Part shown: positions 7,460 through 13,068 of the stretch, one piece after another
Position numbering within the stretch: the first letter of the stretch is position 1
How the letters are laid out: the number at the start of each line of letters is the position of its first letter
From: a virus
Strand: one strand, 5' to 3'
IMG/VR virus record: IMGVR_UViG_3300032315_000698
Location: 1 to 25,911 of that record
DNA length: 25,911 nt
Position numbers and translations under genes: made by a program
Notes under the pieces: generated by a model
Databases searched by the model: none
Told to the model about the DNA's origin: nothing
Seen by the model: the letters and a program-made list of their open reading frames with translations, nothing else

Positions 7460-9573
7460 TGGAAGACGCAACCGAGTTGACGGTAGCATTCCATTCGCTT
7501 TTTTGCGTGGTATGCTCCGATGGGGTGAAACTTGTCAGAAAAGTCCACGATTGTCGCGCAGTTCTTGGTTTCTGTTTTCCGCAGTGCGCGACTCGCTCGC
7601 TGGATAGTCTTCTGCGACGACCGACCGCCGCTGACCATAATCAGCAGCTCGACGTTGGGAAGATCCAACCCTTCGTCGGCCAATGATGTGGCAATCATGG
7701 TCCGCAGGTTGCCAACCTTGAACTCCTCCATCGCCGCCCTGCGCTGCTTCTTGCCGATCTTCGAATGGACGAGGAGTGAACCGGGAATGCGCTTTTCGTA
7801 GTCTTCACCCAACGTGATGCGAGGGATAAGGATGAGCGTCTGCATGTCGCCATACTCCACGGCGTAGTCGATGGCGTAATCATTGCGCCCACGGTTCTCG
7901 CAGATGCCGATGTTCACAAGCGATTCCCAGGCACACATGCGTTTTAATTCGTCGTCACTTATCCGCATATGCCGCCGTCTTGTTACAAACAGCCGGTCGA
8001 TGTTGTCATCGATCTTCTGCTTCAGATTCAGATCGGTTGCGTCGGAGAGTTGAAGGTAAGCGTCGGCCAATGAATCGCCGATGTCGCTTCGTTTGATTTC
8101 GTACTGACGATTGCGGAAGAGCGTTCGTGTTACGGCGTTGCGGTCTTCATCGTCGCACCAAGGAGTAGCATCGAAGCCATAACGCGGCCCGTTACAGGAC
8201 TCGATGATGCGACGCCATCCGGCAGCAGGACTATGCTTGCAGTTGTGGACTAAGATTCCGTTGGCGAAGTAGTTCTCATTTCCCTCAACCGAGAAATTGT
8301 AGACATAATCTTCTCCGCGCATTGCTGCGAACCAAGAAGGACTTCCTTGTTTGTGAACCTCAACACGCACCACCCTAACGAATTGAGTGTTTCGGTTTTC
8401 TTTTTGTCCGCAGCTTTTCTGCTGATTGAGTTGTGAGATGGTCCGTCCACCTCCACCGCCAGCTTCACTGATGGTTCTGCCAAGTCCACTTTGTAGCAAT
8501 TTGGAACCTTGGCCATTCCGCTCCCCGCTGTAAGTATCACATACTCCATCAGAAGGTTGCACATGTACGAAAGCTGGTGTTGAGCAAATGTGTAACCCGT
8601 TCCATTCCCGCCACGAATCTTGGGCTTGTGGCCAATCTTTTTCAGCGATTCCGAGACGCGCCTTCTGGTTTGATCTGAAACGACTCTTGCGCTCATCCAT
8701 TTCGAAATCTTGTCTCCCATCCTTTTGTTTGTGGCAGACATCGTTTCCGAACTCATTTTTGAAACCATCAAATCCCGACATTGAATCGAGCAGTAGGCTC
8801 GCCCCCTCCTCAGAGCATCCAAACTCTTGTGAGCCGGAGTTCTCCCCATGCATGTGACTGGCGTCTTGCACCATGCACATTGAGTTTCTACTCGCTTCCT
8901 TTTCTCGAAACGAAGAACGGTTTTGCATTGTTCGCAAACCGGCTTCCGAGTTGTTGAGAAATGACCGTTTCTTTCGGTCATCGAACCGCACTCTCTGCAT
9001 TCCATGTTCATGCGTTGGAATGATGGCCACCACATCGCTGGATGTCAAGTTGGCGGCTGCAACATACTCGAATCCGTTCCAGAATGGATGGCCTGAAGTG
9101 CAAGTGACTGGTCCGTTTTCAGTCCAAACTGTCACCATTGTGTCGGGAGCTGGAGTCTTGAAAACATCAAGAACACGGCGTTTTTCAATGGTTTTTGAAC
9201 TGTGGTCGTAAGAGTCAACCATGTCTCCCACCTTGATTTCGCTGATTGTCTTGCTTCCGATTTTTGTCCAAGCAGGAAAACACTCATCAACGATCAGCAT
9301 GTCCTTCTTACTGAAGTCCACAGACTCATGCGGACAGCGCACCTCAACTACCTCGTCAGGCACACCGGCAACCTTCAGCGATGTGCGCGCTTGCTGGCAT
9401 GTCTCGCGGGTTGGAGCGAGCCAGCCGAATCTAGCCCCACCCAAGCCATGTTGGAAGTGCTTGATGATGCTCGCAGCAATCCATGTCTTGCCACTGCCTG
9501 CGGGTGCGATGATCAGTCCATCGCTAGTTTTGGCCCACTCGACTGCTTTCTGTTGGTATTCTCTTAGATTCAT
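7456..9573 (-). CDS. SF2 DNA helicase (COG1061-like) interrupted by an intein
   Basis: 705 codons. The N-extein (residues 1-97) holds Walker A APAGSGKT (23-30), motif Ia (WLAPTRETCQQA) and the first half of the DExH box, LIVDE. The intein occupies residues 98-444. The C-extein (445-705) resumes with CKHSPAAGWRR, giving DECKHSPA after splicing, then motif III GFDATP, motif V MIATSLADEGLDLP and motif VI QRASRALRK. The mature helicase would be 358 residues, a normal size for compact phage SF2 helicases of this type. The motif assignment is clear. Its role, unwinding or branch processing, is inferred from its place between SSB/RuvC and the recombination genes. The stop overlaps the ssb start. Confidence 0.93.
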   Translation of the reverse strand: MNLREYQQKAVEWAKTSDGLIIAPAGSGKTWIAASIIKHFQHGLGGARFGWLAPTRETCQQARTSLKVAGVPDEVVEVRCPHESVDFSKKDMLIVDECFPAWTKIGSKTISEIKVGDMVDSYDHSSKTIEKRRVLDVFKTPAPDTMVTVWTENGPVTCTSGHPFWNGFEYVAAANLTSSDVVAIIPTHEHGMQRVRFDDRKKRSFLNNSEAGLRTMQNRSSFREKEASRNSMCMVQDASHMHGENSGSQEFGCSEEGASLLLDSMSGFDGFKNEFGNDVCHKQKDGRQDFEMDERKSRFRSNQKARLGIAEKDWPQAQDSWREWNGLHICSTPAFVHVQPSDGVCDTYSGERNGQGSKLLQSGLGRTISEAGGGGGRTISQLNQQKSCGQKENRNTQFVRVVRVEVHKQGSPSWFAAMRGEDYVYNFSVEGNENYFANGILVHNCKHSPAAGWRRIIESCNGPRYGFDATPWCDDEDRNAVTRTLFRNRQYEIKRSDIGDSLADAYLQLSDATDLNLKQKIDDNIDRLFVTRRRHMRISDDELKRMCAWESLVNIGICENRGRNDYAIDYAVEYGDMQTLILIPRITLGEDYEKRIPGSLLVHSKIGKKQRRAAMEEFKVGNLRTMIATSLADEGLDLPNVELLIMVSGGRSSQKTIQRASRALRKTETKNCATIVDFSDKFHPIGAYHAKKRMECYRQLGCVFQ
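8242..9282 (-). other. Intein inserted in the helicase DExH box
   Basis: 347 codons in the helicase frame. Block A begins at Cys1 (CFPAWTKIGSKTISEIKVGD). Block B is GPVTCTSGHPFWNGF, with the TxxH catalytic pair at intein residues 62 and 65. Block F is YVYNFSVEGNENYFANG and block G ends ILVHN, followed by Cys+1 of the extein. These are the residues needed for class 1 protein splicing. The N-terminal splicing domain covers about residues 1-90 and the C-terminal one about 299-347. The central ~208 codons are stop-free but look non-globular in this frame. No LAGLIDADG or HNH is present in frame; the endonuclease is in the +1 frame (see the CDS at 8250-9035). Confidence 0.93.
8250..9035 (-). CDS. 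EDxHD (Vsr/DUF559-like) homing endonuclease encoded in the +1 frame inside the intein
   Basis: 261 codons from ATG 9035; ATG 9011 or 9005 are equally plausible, and 9005 starts right at the first zinc knuckle. In order: CRECG...CEQC (C13, C16, C34, C37) and CAWC...CSIQC (C53, C56, C82, C86) zinc knuckles; a NUMOD3-like DNA-binding stretch RRRVSESLKKIGHKPKIRGG; then the nuclease core CYKVDLAEPSVKLAVEVDGP, followed by SH and KAADKKK, then GWCVLRFTNKEVL. E195, D197, H201 and D210 fit the EDxHD catalytic pattern. No good SD is seen at any start. The TAG stop (8252-8250) lies inside the Leu-Val codons of intein block G. It would make the DNA break that drives intein spread; specificity is unknown. 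Confidence 0.88.
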   Translation of the reverse strand: MWWPSFQRMNMECRECGSMTERNGHFSTTRKPVCEQCKTVLRFEKRKRVETQCAWCKTPVTCMGRTPAHKSLDALRRGRAYCSIQCRDLMVSKMSSETMSATNKRMGDKISKWMSARVVSDQTRRRVSESLKKIGHKPKIRGGNGTGYTFAQHQLSYMCNLLMEYVILTAGSGMAKVPNCYKVDLAEPSVKLAVEVDGPSHNSISRKAADKKKTETLNSLGWCVLRFTNKEVLLGSQQCAEKIMSTISRLREMRTTSPTES

Positions 9574-9630
9574 AGTTTTAGGAAATTTGTCCCCCCGACC
9601 GCCGCTTCATGACGGCCAGAGGGTATTGTC

Positions 9631-9646
9631 CGTACCACACGGTACG
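9631..9646. promoter_or_regulatory. 6-bp inverted repeat upstream of the helicase gene
   Basis: A perfect inverted repeat, CGTACC-acac-GGTACG, in the 82-nt gap between the RHH gene (stop at 9656) and the helicase start (9573). It has no T-run on the leftward strand, so it is more like an operator or a weak hairpin than a terminator. The neighbouring RHH protein is a natural candidate binder, but that is inference. Confidence 0.35.
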
Positions 9647-9655
9647 AATCGCTTA

Positions 9656-9841
9656 CTAATGGGTGATTGCCCTCAAGGATGTGCTTACTTGCGTCGTATT
9701 GCTCATCTTTGCCAGCATTTCTCTCACCGCTTTTTCAGCGAGAAATCCGATCTTGATTCCCTGCTTATTGCAAATAGCACGAAGCTCGGAATGAAGCGTT
9801 GAGTCGATTGTGATGACTGTGCTTTTCTTTTTAACCTTCAC
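9656..9841 (-). CDS. Ribbon-helix-helix (CopG-like) DNA-binding protein
   Basis: 61 residues from a GTG start at 9841 that overlaps the upstream stop (GTGA). The strand-helix-helix pattern is STVITIDSTLHSELRAICNK then QGIKIGFLAEKAVREMLAKM, the usual layout of RHH repressors. The upstream DNA supplies a GGAGG SD seven nt before the GTG. The protein probably binds an operator as a dimer. It resembles the 53-residue protein at 11607-11768 at the other end of the same mini-gene array. It is the last gene before the helicase, with an 82-nt gap containing an inverted repeat. Confidence 0.7.
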   Translation of the reverse strand: MKVKKKSTVITIDSTLHSELRAICNKQGIKIGFLAEKAVREMLAKMSNTTQVSTSLRAITH

Positions 9842-10014
9842 AACTTCTCCTCCTTCTCATTCCACAGCAGCAGATCGGCTCGCATGGCGTCGTTCTCCTG
9901 CTCTAGTTGGGCGATGCGATTGATCAAGTCTTCCAATTCATCGAATGCATCATCTGCTGAGATGTCGCGATGCCATACCTGACACAGCAGTTCATGAAGT
10001 TTGTCTTTGCTCAC
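9838..10014 (-). CDS. Hypothetical 58-residue coiled-coil protein (GTG start)
   Basis: GTG 10014 is chosen because it overlaps the preceding TGA (GTGA) and has GGAGG seven nt upstream; an ATG at 10041 would lie inside the previous gene. The product starts VSKDKLHELLCQVWHRDISA and ends in a heptad-like helix, LINRIAQLEQENDAMRADLL. Its Leu and Ile spacing suggests dimerisation. It ends EKEEKL, the SD-encoding tail shared by genes of this array. Function unknown. Confidence 0.65.
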   Translation of the reverse strand: MSKDKLHELLCQVWHRDISADDAFDELEDLINRIAQLEQENDAMRADLLLWNEKEEKL

Positions 10015-10352
10015 GGCTTGGCCTCCTTGGCTGCTGTCCAAAACTCCTGACCAACACGCTCAGACCACGGAAACATTTTATCAACCACATCCAAGATCCG
10101 ATTGATGCGCCTTTCAATCTCTTCATTGTATTTTAGCAAACCAGCTGCATCTGATCGGAGTTCGTTGAGTTCATCCTCCAATCGCTTGATGCGCTCTTCT
10201 GCGGATTGCCACTTGTCGCGATAATGCGTCGCACGTTCGCTTTCGATGTCACGCTCCATAGTCATGGCGTAGAGTTCGCGTTCGATGTCCTGAGCTACTT
10301 TTCGTAGCTCGTAGATACTATACGCCGCATCCGTCCTCGGTGTATCGCTCAC
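10011..10352 (-). CDS. MSDTPRTD-type phage protein, long coiled coil
   Basis: 113 residues from GTG 10352 (GTGA overlap, GGAGG seven nt upstream). The N-terminal octapeptide MSDTPRTD is a short motif I have seen at the start of many unrelated small phage proteins. Most of the rest is a predicted coiled coil: ELRKVAQDIERELYAMTMER, EERIKRLEDELNELRSDA and EEIERRINRILDVVDKM. The N-terminal motif and RIKRLEE/D are shared with the adjacent gene at 10349-10612, so the two look like diverged duplicates. The role is unknown. Confidence 0.7.
   Translation of the reverse strand: MSDTPRTDAAYSIYELRKVAQDIERELYAMTMERDIESERATHYRDKWQSAEERIKRLEDELNELRSDAAGLLKYNEEIERRINRILDVVDKMFPWSERVGQEFWTAAKEAKP
10328..10352 (-). 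repeat. 25-bp direct repeat, copy 2 (gene start cassette)
   Basis: Identical to 10588-10612; same orientation and the same position relative to the start codon of its gene. Downstream of the repeat the two genes differ in sequence apart from a short RIKRLEE/D segment. Confidence 0.9.
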
Positions 10353-10612
10353 AGCTTTACCTCCTTGGCTTTGCGCCCTTGATCTTTTGCCAACGCATCA
10401 CGAGCAACGTCACCTTCCGGTCCGTGACGATTGCAGTCTGAAACCGTGGATTCGTACCACGTCAGAGCCTCCTCCAACCGCTTGATGCGGTCGTTGGCCG
10501 TGTTGAATTGGCGTTCGAGTTGGCGGGAAAATGCAGGCCAGTTTTTAGGCTTGGCTGGCGACCATTCACTGTATTCTCCAATAAACTCATCCGTCCTCGG
10601 TGTATCGCTCAC
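10349..10612 (-). CDS. MSDTPRTD-type phage protein, second copy
   Basis: 87 residues from GTG 10612, with GGAGG seven nt upstream and a GTGA overlap. It begins MSDTPRTDEFIGEYSEW and has a helix, RQLERQFNTANDRIKRLEEA, related to the downstream neighbour. The first 25 nt of the two genes are identical. The C-terminus KAKEVKL is set by the embedded SD of the next gene. No enzymatic motif. It may be a product of tandem duplication in the array. Confidence 0.68.
   Translation of the reverse strand: MSDTPRTDEFIGEYSEWSPAKPKNWPAFSRQLERQFNTANDRIKRLEEALTWYESTVSDCNRHGPEGDVARDALAKDQGRKAKEVKL
10588..10612 (-). repeat. 25-bp direct repeat, copy 1 (gene start cassette)
   Basis: Identical to 10328-10352, 260 bp away. 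It covers the GTG start and the codons of MSDTPRTD. The similarity continues into the upstream SD region (GGAGGNNAAGCY), with only a few changes. This is consistent with gene duplication or recombination at junctions. Confidence 0.9.
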
Positions 10613-10800
10613 GGCTTGTCCTCCTTTGTCTGTTGTAATTCAGTTTTCCTTTTCACATAAAAAATCACCGGTACAAACGGCCATGCTGTAAGCAAAATTG
10701 CAGCTCCCAAAATCAGCAATGCCGCAAAGACTGGTGTTGTAAAAAAACCACCCAACGCGAACCAAACTGGCGTTAATGGATATTTGTTTTGTTCGCTCAC
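10609..10800 (-). CDS. Small membrane protein, 63 residues
   Basis: GTG 10800 overlaps the preceding TGA and has GGGAGG upstream. The product has a short polar N-terminus (VSEQNKYPLTP), then WFALGGFFTTPVFAALLILG and AAILLTAWPFVPVIFYVKRK, long enough for two membrane passes or a hairpin. It ends in a charged tail, KTELQQTKEDKP. It would sit in the host inner membrane. Candidates are superinfection-exclusion or lysis-timing proteins, but nothing in the sequence decides this. Confidence 0.65.
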   Translation of the reverse strand: MSEQNKYPLTPVWFALGGFFTTPVFAALLILGAAILLTAWPFVPVIFYVKRKTELQQTKEDKP

Positions 10801-11012
10801 AGCTTGGCCTCCCTCGCTTTGAGCATTGCGTCGGCTGCTTCGTATGACCATTTTGCGCGATAATCCGCCCAATGATCTTCTGGATCTACTTTCGCCATCA
10901 ATCCCTGCAAAGCAGCCGCCGCAAAGTAGTCGCGCAGTCTCATGCCGTGATGATGTCCATCTGATGTTTCGGTAGGAAATGCCGGTCCTCCGTCGTTGAT
11001 TGATGCGCTCAT
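10797..11012 (-). CDS. INDGGPAFP-type small phage protein
   Basis: 71 residues from ATG 11012 (ATGA overlap with the previous stop, GGAGG upstream); a longer frame from 11096 would run into the neighbour. It starts MSASINDGGPAFPTETSDG, then HHHGMRLRDYFAAAALQGLM and AKWSYEAADAMLKAREAKL. The GGPAFP...GMxLRDYFAAxAL pattern is common in phage and prophage genomes; I know of no proven function. Identification of the family pattern is confident, the role is not. Confidence 0.75.
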   Translation of the reverse strand: MSASINDGGPAFPTETSDGHHHGMRLRDYFAAAALQGLMAKVDPEDHWADYRAKWSYEAADAMLKAREAKL

Positions 11013-11410
11013 TTCGATTCCTCCATCACCCCGCACGGGAGCCATGTGATGCCATTGTCGATGGAGTGTTCGCAATTTTTGGATAGAAATTCCCAAGTAT
11101 GTAGTTTACACCAATTACCAATTCCTACCGGTACGGTAATTACACCAAGTGGTTGAATAGTAAGAGGCTTCCACTTGTGTCTATTGTCACCCTGACGGGT
11201 GCGAAGCCAACAATCAAGAGGCACCTCATCCGCAGTCCACGGGCGGAGGACAGTGGTGGGTTTGATGCGGTATTCGCAATCGCTCCAATTCCACTTGGGT
11301 GAGATTAGAGTGTCCCATATTTCAAGTCCCACATAACGGAATTGCACTTCCTTCCCATCCACAAATGCTTGCATGACGCGGATGGCTTCGATTGTTTGTT
11401 CTTTGTTCAT
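11009..11410 (-). CDS. Conserved phage protein with an EYRIKP/RPWTADEVP core
   Basis: 133 residues from ATG 11410 (ATGA overlap, GGAGG upstream). The N-terminal half (EQTIEAIRVMQAFVDGKEVQ, then WNWSDCEYRIKP) is a pattern I recognise from many phage hypothetical proteins; RPWTADEVPLDCWLRTRQGD follows. The C-terminal part is beta-rich with several Trp and Cys (GIGNWCKLHTWEFLSKNCEH). It looks like two linked small domains. Function unknown. The gene ends MEESK, again encoding an SD for the next start. Confidence 0.7.
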   Translation of the reverse strand: MNKEQTIEAIRVMQAFVDGKEVQFRYVGLEIWDTLISPKWNWSDCEYRIKPTTVLRPWTADEVPLDCWLRTRQGDNRHKWKPLTIQPLGVITVPVGIGNWCKLHTWEFLSKNCEHSIDNGITWLPCGVMEESK

Positions 11411-11610
11411 TTTGTTTCCTCCACTCGTTGCATCTCCACAAAGTCCAATCTGTTCTCTTCGTTAATTGCAATGCCCCGGCCATTGCGACGGCAATACAGT
11501 TCGATTGCGTTGTACACTTCTTTCATAACTGCCTCGGGCAGATAGATAGAAAGAATTCCTTTGAACGTGAGGCGGATTGTTTCTTCTGATTTAGTTTGTT
11601 TTTTGATCAT
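11407..11610 (-). CDS. Hypothetical 67-residue protein
   Basis: ATG 11610 overlaps the RHH gene stop (ATGA). The product has a basic N-terminus (MIKKQTKSEETIRLTFKG) and a central helix, LPEAVMKEVYNAIELYCRRN, followed by GRGIAINEENRLDFVEMQ. No family recognised. It is coupled on both sides, which supports it being a real gene. Confidence 0.6.
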   Translation of the reverse strand: MIKKQTKSEETIRLTFKGILSIYLPEAVMKEVYNAIELYCRRNGRGIAINEENRLDFVEMQRVEETK

Positions 11611-11768
11611 TTCGTTTCCTGTCTCTTTAGATATTCACTGACCGCTTCGTCTGCCACGTATTGTAGTTTGTAACCTTTCTTTTGTGCGTATTCTTTGAGT
11701 CGCTTGTGCGTGTCGTCGCTGACGACTAAAATCTTTGCGGTGGGTCGTTTTGGTTTGCGTTCTTTCAT
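11607..11768 (-). CDS. Short ribbon-helix-helix (CopG-like) protein, 53 residues
   Basis: A short gene from ATG 11768 to TGA 11607. It reads MKERKPKRPTAKILVVSDDT, HKRLKEYAQKKGYKLQYVAD, then EAVSEYLKRQETK: one beta strand and two helices, the RHH fold. It is related in layout to the protein at 9656-9841 (LAEKAVREML versus VADEAVSEYL). It is the first gene of the mini-gene array and could regulate it. A hairpin (11780-11802) lies just upstream. No SD is visible at this start, unlike the following genes. Confidence 0.68.
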   Translation of the reverse strand: MKERKPKRPTAKILVVSDDTHKRLKEYAQKKGYKLQYVADEAVSEYLKRQETK

Positions 11769-11779
11769 CAGTTTTATTT

Positions 11780-11802
11780 GTGCGTTGCCTAGGAATACGC
11801 AC
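11780..11802 (-). terminator. Weak hairpin between the DUF669-like gene and the RHH gene
   Basis: Perfect 6-bp arms (GTGCGT / ACGCAC) around an 11-nt loop, followed on the leftward strand by AAATAAAA rather than a T-run. It could be an attenuator, an RNA-processing site or an operator for the RHH protein encoded immediately downstream. As an intrinsic terminator it is weak. Confidence 0.3.
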
Positions 11803-11817
11803 CCCTCCTTGGCCCGC

Positions 11818-12249
11818 TTAGAACGGCTTTTCTTCGTCGGAGTCGGGAGCGGTTGGCGAAACTGCCTTCATGCTCTTTACGTCGAACGCTGTCTTAGTCT
11901 CGCCATTTTGCTCGTACTTTCTGCTTTTAACAGTGATGGCCAACTCAAGACCGATCATCGACTTCAAGAAGTTGGCGTAGCTGCCCTTAACACCAAGGAA
12001 GTCAACCTCGGTTCCATCCGGCACATTGTGGTTGGTGGCAGCAACCAACTGGTTCACGCGGAACCAGACGTTCGCCTGGTTGATGAAACGGTCGACGATG
12101 CTCGATTCGTCCTCGGTTGCGAATGTCACCTTGCAAACCTCGCGGCCCTTTGCATCGAGCGTTTCCTCGACCTTGGTGACGGTGACAATGTACTCGCCCT
12201 CGGCATTGATGTAGCTGCCCCCGGCGTCTTTTCGATTAACTTTGAACAT
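11818..12249 (-). CDS. DUF669/OB-like ssDNA-associated protein with an SSB-type acidic tail
   Basis: 143 residues from ATG 12249. It opens MFKVNRKDAGGSYINAEGEY, typical of phage DUF669-like proteins found beside recombination genes, and continues with beta-rich segments (VCKVTFATEDESSIVDRFI; GLELAITVKSRKYEQNGETK). It ends SPTAPDSDEEKPF. An acidic tip closing in Pro-Phe is the partner-binding peptide of bacterial SSBs. The gene sits directly downstream of RecE- and RecT-like genes. I infer a protein that coats or escorts ssDNA during recombination and recruits host SSB partners; the DUF669 assignment itself is moderate. Confidence 0.72.
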   Translation of the reverse strand: MFKVNRKDAGGSYINAEGEYIVTVTKVEETLDAKGREVCKVTFATEDESSIVDRFINQANVWFRVNQLVAATNHNVPDGTEVDFLGVKGSYANFLKSMIGLELAITVKSRKYEQNGETKTAFDVKSMKAVSPTAPDSDEEKPF

Positions 12250-12273
12250 ATTGTTAGGGATTTGGATTGTGGT

Positions 12274-13068
12274 CTAACTCTCGGATTTATTCAGCACCCA
12301 TTTTGGGCATGAAAGCGTTTGCGTTGCTGTCGGATAGGCTGGCCAACTGTCCAGTGCGCGGCACTCATGGAGCGTCGAGATGGCTTTACGCCGCAGGTTC
12401 TCACCGGCCTGAAGCCACTCGATGTCCAGCTTGTAGATGCCGACGGCGTACGGAGCTTTGCGTTCGACGGCTACGAAGATGAAGTTTTCCGCTCCGGTCA
12501 TCGCTAGATAGTGAGCGGCTTGAATGTGATAGCCGAACGTGGTGACGGTTCGCGAGAACGCTTCAGCCGAAGCATCGTCGGTGGTCTTAACGTCCACCAA
12601 TGTGCCGTTATCGACCCACAGATCGGGACGAGCTTTGAGAGGTAGGCCAGTCTCCTCATCTTGAGCGAAGACACTCGCCTCGATCTTGTGCGGCAGATGA
12701 ATGATGTCCCAGAACGGATGGCGGCGGACGCTGTTGGCGACGCCCTGGACATCAATGTCTTCAGCGTGAGTCAGGTGAATGCGTGACTTATGCTGCTCCT
12801 TCCATGCTTTTCCCTCCTTGGTCCGGCCGTCGATGTCCGGTGGAACGACGGCGACAACCTGAGAGTAGAGTTGCGGTTCGAGGACAGCGGTATGAATCGC
12901 CGTGCCAAGCTGCATAGCCTTCGTCGGCTCTTGATGCTCCTCCAGCGCGGCTTTGTAATGCGCCGGTGACTTGAGGATCTTGGTCATCATCGACTTTGAG
13001 AGGGCGTCAACGGCGTGATACTTCTCGGCTGGCATGTCGAAATTGATGTGGCGGTTTTGGATGCTCAT
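12274..13068 (-). CDS. RecE-like PD-(D/E)XK exonuclease
   Basis: 264 residues from ATG 13068 (ATGA overlap, GAGG upstream). VDALSKSMMTKILKSPAHYK (about 20-39) matches the N-terminal substrate-handling part of RecE C-domain/DUF3799 nucleases. GTAIHTAVLEP follows at 55-65. The catalytic core is KIEASV (E130), LKARPDLWVDNGTLVDVKTT (D149, D159, K161) and GYHIQAAHYLAM (179-190). It should be a 5'-3' dsDNA exonuclease that makes 3' tails for the RecT-like annealing protein encoded 215 nt upstream. All the main catalytic residues are present. Confidence 0.87.
   Translation of the reverse strand: MSIQNRHINFDMPAEKYHAVDALSKSMMTKILKSPAHYKAALEEHQEPTKAMQLGTAIHTAVLEPQLYSQVVAVVPPDIDGRTKEGKAWKEQHKSRIHLTHAEDIDVQGVANSVRRHPFWDIIHLPHKIEASVFAQDEETGLPLKARPDLWVDNGTLVDVKTTDDASAEAFSRTVTTFGYHIQAAHYLAMTGAENFIFVAVERKAPYAVGIYKLDIEWLQAGENLRRKAISTLHECRALDSWPAYPTATQTLSCPKWVLNKSES

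Noticed and set aside
11695-12312. 205-codon rightward frame.
   Set aside because: Antisense to the DUF669-like and RHH genes; no motif.
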